DNA from: Planctomycetota bacterium
Lineage (GTDB): Bacteria > Planctomycetota > UBA1135 > GCA-002686595
Assembly: GCA_027623615.1 (NCBI GenBank)
Contig: JAQBVH010000102.1
Coordinates: 1-8,303 of the forward strand
Direction of reading: 5' to 3'
Length of the DNA stretch: 8,303 bases
Within the stretch, counting starts at the first letter, position 1. Every line of letters starts with the position of its first letter. Shown piece by piece: positions 4,111 through 8,303 of this stretch. A program made the position numbers and the translations under genes. The notes under the pieces were generated by a model that did no database searches, was not told where the DNA came from, and saw only the letters and a list, made by a program, of their open reading frames with translations.

Positions 4111-6780
4111 TCATTTCTTCACGGTCGCGAAGGCGCGCAGCTCCGCTTCGTGGGCGACGAGGGCCTCGGTCAGCGTAGTGACCTGTTTGCGCCGTAGCCT
4201 GCCCGCGATCAAGGCCTTCTTGAGCTCTGCGTGAGCGGCGGCCACGGGCGCGCACTCCCCGTCGACCAGGAACGCGACGAGGAGGCCGACCTCGATCAGG
4301 AGTCGGCGGGCGTCGTCCTGGTTGTCCGGGTCGAGCTGGAATGCGAAGACCTGATCCAGCGGGCGCAGGCCTCCGAGCAGGTCCATGTTCTCGATGGACC
4401 AGCGGCGAGTCCACCAGCGGTCGCCGCCTGGGGGCACGGTCGTGTCCTCGTAGAAACGCTCGGCGTAGACTGCCGCGCCCCAGCGCAACCAGGCGGGCAG
4501 CTGCTTCTCGGCTTCGAACTCGGTGAAGTAGTCGTCCTTGGGCCAGGCCTTGGTCGCCTTGGGGCTCGGGTCGAGGGCATCCACGTAGGAGAGACCCACA
4601 GCGATCCGCGCGGAGTGCACGCCGTACGCGTCACCGCTCGGGTAGTCCGCATCCCACAGGCCGACGCCCATGCCGGCGTAGCTCGGCTTGCCACCGGCTT
4701 GGGGGAACCAGCTCTCAGCGAAGAACGCGTTGTGCACCAGGTGCAGGCGCGCGATGTGCGAGGGTGGGCGGCGCCCGTCGGGCTCGCCGAAGGCGAAGCG
4801 GTCGAACTGCTCCTCGATGCGCAGCAGAGTGACGTCGAGGGGCAGGGCCGGGGCGGCGCCGAAGACCTTGCGCATGTCCTCGATCGCGAGCTCCATGTGT
4901 CCGCGCGCCTTCAGGGCCACGGCGCGATCGGTGGTCGCGTGCAGGCGCACCCGCGCGCCGGGGATGTGCCACATCGAACCGATGTTGGCGCGGCGCCGAT
5001 CGGCGACGGTCAGGTCGACCCACTCGCCGTCGACACGCCACAGGCCCTGATCGATGCGATCGGTCTGGTCGGGCGGGATCCAGTCGAGGTCCTGCCGCTT
5101 CCACCCGTTGGCCAGGCGCTTGCGCTCGGCGCTGGTGAGCCACTCGCCGGTCTCCTGGTCCTTGACGAGCCCCTTGCTGAGGTTCGCGCGCTCGCTGGGA
5201 TGCATCCAGAGACCCTGGTACTCGACCCAGCCCCGCGCCGCGGCGGCCCCGGGCTCCTGGCTCGCGGTGAAGCGATCGAGGGCGGCCTGCGAGGTGAACC
5301 ACTGCACCGACGACCAGCGGTGGCCAAGCGCGGCGCGCGCAGCCTTGTGATCTGGCTCGAGGCGCAGGATGCGCCGTAGCACGCTGACGCTCTGGTGCCC
5401 GAGCTGCTGGCCGGTGCACCAGACGTGCAGGGCCCAGAGGGCGTCGAGCGAGCCCTCCGCCGTCGCCAGCTTCTGGTGGAACTCCGCGTTGTCCGCGATG
5501 GGGGTGGGCTCGGGCCAGAGCGCGCCCTGGCCCAGGTCGAGGACCAACTCGGCGGTGTAGATGCAGCCGGCGTCGCTGGTGCCGTCGTGCAGGCGATCGA
5601 GCGTCAGCGCGAGGTTGCGGGGCACCACGGTCGTGCCCTCCTTGCCGCCCGCGATCACCCGAACCGGCTGATCGAGATCGACCAGGCGGTCGTTCAGGTA
5701 CAGGACGATGCGTGAGGCGCCCTTCGCCTCGAGGCGGATGGTGTTCGTCTTGCGATCCGCGCGCGCGGTCAGCACGGGCTTGACCTCGGACGGCGTGACG
5801 CGCATCCAGCCGGAGCGTACGGGGAAGGGCTCGCCGACCGCGATGCGAATGCGCTCGGGCGCGACCTTGCGCGGGCTCAGGCCCATCCAACGCCAGGCGT
5901 CCAGCTCGCCGCCCAGGGGCCTGAGCACGCAGTGTTCGAAGCCCATGCCGGTCGCCGCCTCGACGAACGCCGTGGCCCGCGCGCCGCCACCCGCCAGGTA
6001 GACGGGCAGGTTGCCGAAGTTGTCCGGGGCGAGCTCCGCGGCGTCGCCGGTCAGCCCGACGATGCCGGCGAAGCGCTGCGGCGTGGTGTTGCCGGCGTGC
6101 AGCGCCGCGGCCACGCCGGCGCCTCGGCCGGCGACGAAGATGCGGTCGGGGGCGACGGCGAAGTTCTCGACGGCGATGCGCGTGGCGGTCAGTACGTGGC
6201 AGAGCCCGCCGGGGAGCGCGTTGACCATGACCTGGTGCCAGTCGTCCGGATCCTCGGGCATGGCCACGACGACCACGATGGCGTTCTCCTTGACCAGCTG
6301 GGAGGACCAGAAGTCGCGCAGGTGATCCGGTGGCGTCTCGCCCTCGTCGGGGATCGCCAGGATCAGGGGGTAGGTGCGCTTCTCGTCGTAGTCGCGCGGG
6401 ACGCGGTAGGTGTACTCGAGGGGCGCGCGGGCGAACGCGCCCTCGGCGTGGACAGCGTCGGTGACCTTGCCTGTGCGGACGGAGCCGAGGGTCTGGGCGC
6501 GCGCGAGCTGGACGGCCCGCTCGAGGTCCGCGACCTGGCTGAGGGGATCTCGGTCAGGGAACGTCTGCTTCAGGGCAGACTCGACGGCGGCGCGTGCGTC
6601 ATCGATCCCGTCCTGGCCCTTCGCGCGGGCGGCGAAGTACGCCGCCAAGGCCTCGGACAGGCCGGCGAGGGCCTTGTCGTCGAGGCGCTGGTCCTGGTGG
6701 AACAGGACCGGCGCCGCGCTGGGGCTGAGGGGGGCCGCGGCGGGGGAGAGCAGGGGCAGCAGTGCGAGCGCGGTGAACAT
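4111..6780 (-). CDS. Large secreted multidomain protein: degenerate alpha/beta-hydrolase region, W/G tandem repeats, gluzincin-like C-terminus without zinc ligands
   Basis: The 889-aa product has an N-terminal signal peptide (MFTALALLPLLSPAAAPLSP), so it is probably periplasmic or surface-located. Residues about 120-300 resemble a secreted esterase/dienelactone-hydrolase fold: YTYRVPRDYDEKRTYPLILAI (123-143, strands beta1-beta3), then FVAGRGAGVAAALHAG at the nucleophile elbow (215-230). The elbow reads G-R-G-A-G, so the catalytic Ser is Gly220; the usual Asp and His positions (around 265 and 292) are also not conserved. Residues about 330-415 look like a beta-sandwich (IVLYLNDRLVDLDQPVRV). 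Residues 521-604 hold tandem W-x11-G repeats. Residues about 609-780 follow the layout of peptidase-MA-like (gluzincin) domains, including LPAWLRWGAAVYAE (761-774), but no HExxH occurs anywhere and the usual Glu is Trp767. A scaffolding or binding role is an inference. A GGAG box 5 nt upstream supports the start. Confidence 0.9.
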   Translation of the reverse strand: MFTALALLPLLSPAAAPLSPSAAPVLFHQDQRLDDKALAGLSEALAAYFAARAKGQDGIDDARAAVESALKQTFPDRDPLSQVADLERAVQLARAQTLGSVRTGKVTDAVHAEGAFARAPLEYTYRVPRDYDEKRTYPLILAIPDEGETPPDHLRDFWSSQLVKENAIVVVVAMPEDPDDWHQVMVNALPGGLCHVLTATRIAVENFAVAPDRIFVAGRGAGVAAALHAGNTTPQRFAGIVGLTGDAAELAPDNFGNLPVYLAGGGARATAFVEAATGMGFEHCVLRPLGGELDAWRWMGLSPRKVAPERIRIAVGEPFPVRSGWMRVTPSEVKPVLTARADRKTNTIRLEAKGASRIVLYLNDRLVDLDQPVRVIAGGKEGTTVVPRNLALTLDRLHDGTSDAGCIYTAELVLDLGQGALWPEPTPIADNAEFHQKLATAEGSLDALWALHVWCTGQQLGHQSVSVLRRILRLEPDHKAARAALGHRWSSVQWFTSQAALDRFTASQEPGAAAARGWVEYQGLWMHPSERANLSKGLVKDQETGEWLTSAERKRLANGWKRQDLDWIPPDQTDRIDQGLWRVDGEWVDLTVADRRRANIGSMWHIPGARVRLHATTDRAVALKARGHMELAIEDMRKVFGAAPALPLDVTLLRIEEQFDRFAFGEPDGRRPPSHIARLHLVHNAFFAESWFPQAGGKPSYAGMGVGLWDADYPSGDAYGVHSARIAVGLSYVDALDPSPKATKAWPKDDYFTEFEAEKQLPAWLRWGAAVYAERFYEDTTVPPGGDRWWTRRWSIENMDLLGGLRPLDQVFAFQLDPDNQDDARRLLIEVGLLVAFLVDGECAPVAAAHAELKKALIAGRLRRKQVTTLTEALVAHEAELRAFATVKK
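4969..5220 (-). repeat. Tandem ~20-residue W/G protein repeats within the 889-aa protein
   Basis: Four consecutive units have a tryptophan followed by a hydrophobic residue and a conserved glycine. The tryptophans are W525, W547, W567 and W587, with periods of 22, 20 and 20 residues. A Gly follows exactly 12 residues later in the first three (G537, G559, G579) and 14 later in the fourth (G601). Unit examples are GLWMHPSERANLSKGL and GEWLTSAERKRLANGW. The units differ enough at the DNA level that this is an old protein repeat and not a recent DNA duplication. Similar 'G-x-W-h-x-P-x-E' units occur in other large planctomycete proteins, from general familiarity and not from a search. Confidence 0.7.
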
Positions 6781-6785
6781 GGGAT

Positions 6786-6789
6786 CTCC
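6786..6789 (-). promoter_or_regulatory. Ribosome binding site of the 889-aa protein gene
   Basis: GGAG on the minus strand lies 5 nt upstream of the ATG at 6778-6780. It is the clearest Shine-Dalgarno in the window and contrasts with the neighbouring genes, which lack one. It supports the chosen start. Confidence 0.55.
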
Positions 6790-6832
6790 AGGCCGCCCTA
6801 GTCTCGGGTCCTCCCCCGGTCACAGCCAGGAA

Positions 6833-6842
6833 ACTCCGGAGT
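6833..6842. promoter_or_regulatory. 10-bp perfect palindrome in the divergent promoter region
   Basis: ACTCCGGAGT is a perfect palindrome lying 52 bp upstream of the 889-aa gene start and 73 bp upstream of the GNAT-like gene start. It could be an operator for either gene; a chance occurrence in GC-rich DNA cannot be excluded. Confidence 0.28.
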
Positions 6843-6886
6843 GGTCCGGCGGGTCTGGAGGGTAAGGACATCTGCGGAGGGCAACC

Positions 6887-6912
6887 CGGGCCGCAGCCCG
6901 TTACGGTCGGGC
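6887..6912 (+). promoter_or_regulatory. Three-armed inverted repeat just before the GNAT-like gene
   Basis: CGGGC (6887-6891), GCCCG (6896-6900) and CGGGC (6908-6912) alternate, with spacers of 4 and 7 bp. The middle arm can pair perfectly with either outer arm, so two mutually exclusive 5-bp hairpins, or a pair of operator half-sites, are possible. The second spacer contains the candidate -10 box. The last arm ends 3 bp before the ATG at 6916. Short GC stems are common by chance here, so confidence is low. Confidence 0.33.
6902..6907 (+). promoter_or_regulatory. Candidate -10 element for the GNAT-like gene
   Basis: TACGGT fits the loose TANNNT pattern and ends 8 nt before the ATG, the same distance as the candidate box of the 64-aa gene. 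No Shine-Dalgarno is evident before the ATG (TCGGGCGCC). If real, the mRNA would be leaderless or nearly so. There is no recognisable -35. Confidence 0.28.
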
Positions 6913-6915
6913 GCC

Positions 6916-8303
6916 ATGAATGCCACCGCCGCGCTGCGAACCCTGGAGCGGGGCGGCGCCGACGTCGATGCTGCCGACCTCGTCCGGCTGCTCGCCGCCG
7001 CGCGCCTGCCCAACGCCCGCCAGGTGCTGGCCCTGCACGAGGAACTCCTGCGCCGTCGCGCGCAGCCCCCTGACGCCGACACCCTCGAGGCCGTCGAGGC
7101 TGCCCTGGCGGGGTTTGGGGACCGCCTCGACGTCCGCGCGCTGCGCCGCGAACTGCGGGACTCGGGCGTGGCGGGGACGGACCTCGTGTTCCCGTTCTAC
7201 TGGCTGACGGCGCGCTGGCTGCTCGCGCGCTGGCCGGACGCCCTGCGCGTTGAGTGGTCGGAGTTCGAGCGCGCGAAGCAGTTGCGGGACGTGTTGTACG
7301 TTCTCCAGCCCGTGGCGGAGGCGGCCGCTCTTGACGACGAGGGGACCAAGGTGCGTCGGCTGGTCGAGGTGCTGCGCGGCCCGGACGAGACCGACGCGGT
7401 CTACCTCCTGCGGCGCTTCACGGCCCTCGAGGTCACGCACGCCGCCCGCGAGCGGCTGTACGAGCAGCTGGACATGCCGGTCCGTCTCGTCGCCGGCGCA
7501 GGCACACCGGCGCGCACCCACGAGCGCTGGGACGGGGCGCGGGTCGTGCTCGACAGACCCCCCTGGCCCGCCGGGCGGCCCGACCTGCGCCGTGCGGCCC
7601 GGAGCCTGAAGTTCCGCGTGCGCACGGTCGAGCGCGAGGAGGGCCAGCGCCTGATCGACCTGGCCAACAGCTGCATGGTCACGCGCCAGCGCGACCTCTA
7701 CGCGTTCCTGAACGCGGCGCCGGACGACGTGCGCGTCGTCGACTTCGGCGACGGCCTGCAGTTCGCGTGCCTGGGCGTGGTGCCCGCCGGGCGCATCGTG
7801 CTCGAGGCCGTCTACGGCTTCCTCACCCTGCTCAACGGCGTGCCGATCGGTTACGTGCTGTGCAGCGCCCTCTACGAGTCGTCCGAGGTGGCCTACAACG
7901 TCTTCGAGGCCTTCCGCGGCGCGGGCGCAGCGCAGGTGTACGCGCGGGTGCTGGCCATGCTGCACGGCCTCTTCGGATCAACCAGCTTCGCGGTCGATCC
8001 CTACCAGCTCGGCCACAGGAACGCCGAGGGCCAGGCGTCGGGCGCGTGGTGGTTCTACTACAAGCTAGGCTTCCGCCCGGACGACCCCGGCGTGCGCGCC
8101 CTGGTCGACGAGGAGCTCGCCCGTCTGGAGGCCGACCCCGGGCAGCGCACCTCCCGCGCGCGTCTCAATCAGCTGGCGGCGAAGCCGATGCTGCTCCACC
8201 TCGGCCGGCCGCGGGCCGACGTCCTCGGCCGGCTCGACCTGGGCTGCATCGGCCGCCATGTGAGCCGCCACCTGGCCCGCATCGGCGGCGCGGACCGCGA
8301 GGG
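6916..8303 (+). CDS. Uncharacterised protein with a C-terminal GNAT-like acetyltransferase signature (incomplete at right edge)
   Basis: The frame opens with ATG at 6916 (MNATAALRTLERGG) and stays open for 462 codons to the window edge, so the C-terminus is missing. Residues 1-290 are helical, rich in Leu, Arg and Ala, and unrecognised, with FPFYWLTARWLLARW (92-106) as a conspicuous aromatic patch; there is no signal peptide. Residues about 293-388 carry GNAT-like landmarks: a strand with NGVPIGYV (307-314), then ESSEVAYNVF (321-330), an RGAGAA loop (334-339) where GNAT enzymes bind acetyl-CoA pyrophosphate, the motif PYQLG (362-366), and SGAWWFYYKLGFRP (375-388), like the closing 'A-x-x-F-Y-x-K-x-G-F' of GNATs. 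I recall similar proteins among planctomycetes and some proteobacteria, annotated only as hypothetical. The substrate is unknown, and a non-catalytic GNAT fold is possible. It is divergent from the 889-aa gene across 135 bp. A long antisense frame lies opposite but lacks protein-like patterning. Confidence 0.87.
   Translation, partial: MNATAALRTLERGGADVDAADLVRLLAAARLPNARQVLALHEELLRRRAQPPDADTLEAVEAALAGFGDRLDVRALRRELRDSGVAGTDLVFPFYWLTARWLLARWPDALRVEWSEFERAKQLRDVLYVLQPVAEAAALDDEGTKVRRLVEVLRGPDETDAVYLLRRFTALEVTHAARERLYEQLDMPVRLVAGAGTPARTHERWDGARVVLDRPPWPAGRPDLRRAARSLKFRVRTVEREEGQRLIDLANSCMVTRQRDLYAFLNAAPDDVRVVDFGDGLQFACLGVVPAGRIVLEAVYGFLTLLNGVPIGYVLCSALYESSEVAYNVFEAFRGAGAAQVYARVLAMLHGLFGSTSFAVDPYQLGHRNAEGQASGAWWFYYKLGFRPDDPGVRALVDEELARLEADPGQRTSRARLNQLAAKPMLLHLGRPRADVLGRLDLGCIGRHVSRHLARIGGADRE

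Noticed and set aside
4231..5379. Long plus-strand frame opposite the 889-aa gene
   Set aside because: There is no protein-like motif pattern; the minus-strand frame spans the whole region with a signal peptide, an RBS and ordered domains.
5932..6801. Plus-strand frame of 289 codons opposite the N-terminal part of the 889-aa gene
   Set aside because: It is rich in Gly, Val, Arg and Asp without structure and antisense to the signal peptide and hydrolase-like region.
6901..7965. Minus-strand frame of 354 codons opposite the GNAT-like gene
   Set aside because: The plus strand has a continuous 462-codon frame with motif-rich GNAT-like sequence; the antisense product is His, Gln and Arg rich without a signature.

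Overview
The window is very GC-rich DNA that reads as an ordinary chromosomal segment of a Planctomycetota-like bacterium. That assignment is an inference from gene content: a Tat-exported sugar-isomerase-like TIM barrel, a secreted VCBS/FG-GAP protein, a very large secreted multidomain protein, and a GNAT-like protein. There is no rRNA or other marker gene to confirm it. I see no tRNA, CRISPR array, insertion sequence or phage gene, and no gene-free stretch longer than 135 bp.

Layout, left to right. (1) The last 46 codons of a plus-strand gene (2-142), possibly ending in a beta-sandwich domain. (2) A minus-strand cluster read from right to left: a secreted VCBS beta-propeller protein (3707-2571), the magnesium channel/transporter mgtE (2511-1147) and a Tat-exported hydroxypyruvate-isomerase-like protein (1064-165). 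The gaps are 59 and 82 bp, with no convincing terminator in either. The leftmost gene converges with the partial gene across 22 bp. (3) An 87-bp divergent promoter region, then a small basic coiled-coil protein of 64 aa (3795-3989, plus strand) that ends in four tyrosines and may be translated from a leaderless mRNA. (4) A 121-bp convergent gap with two small hairpins. (5) An 889-aa secreted protein on the minus strand (6780-4111). It combines an alpha/beta-hydrolase-like region with no catalytic triad, tandem W/G repeats, and a C-terminal region resembling gluzincin peptidases but without zinc ligands. (6) A 135-bp divergent promoter region containing a palindrome and a three-armed inverted repeat. 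(7) A plus-strand gene from 6916 running off the right edge (at least 462 codons), whose C-terminal half carries a GNAT-like acetyltransferase signature.

The genes do not form one obvious pathway. The minus-strand cluster mixes ion transport with two exported proteins, so co-transcription is possible but not functionally explained. The points most worth following are the doubly degenerate 889-aa exported protein, its W-repeat domain, and the GNAT-like family at the right edge. I found no convincing defence system, mobile element or other complete new system.
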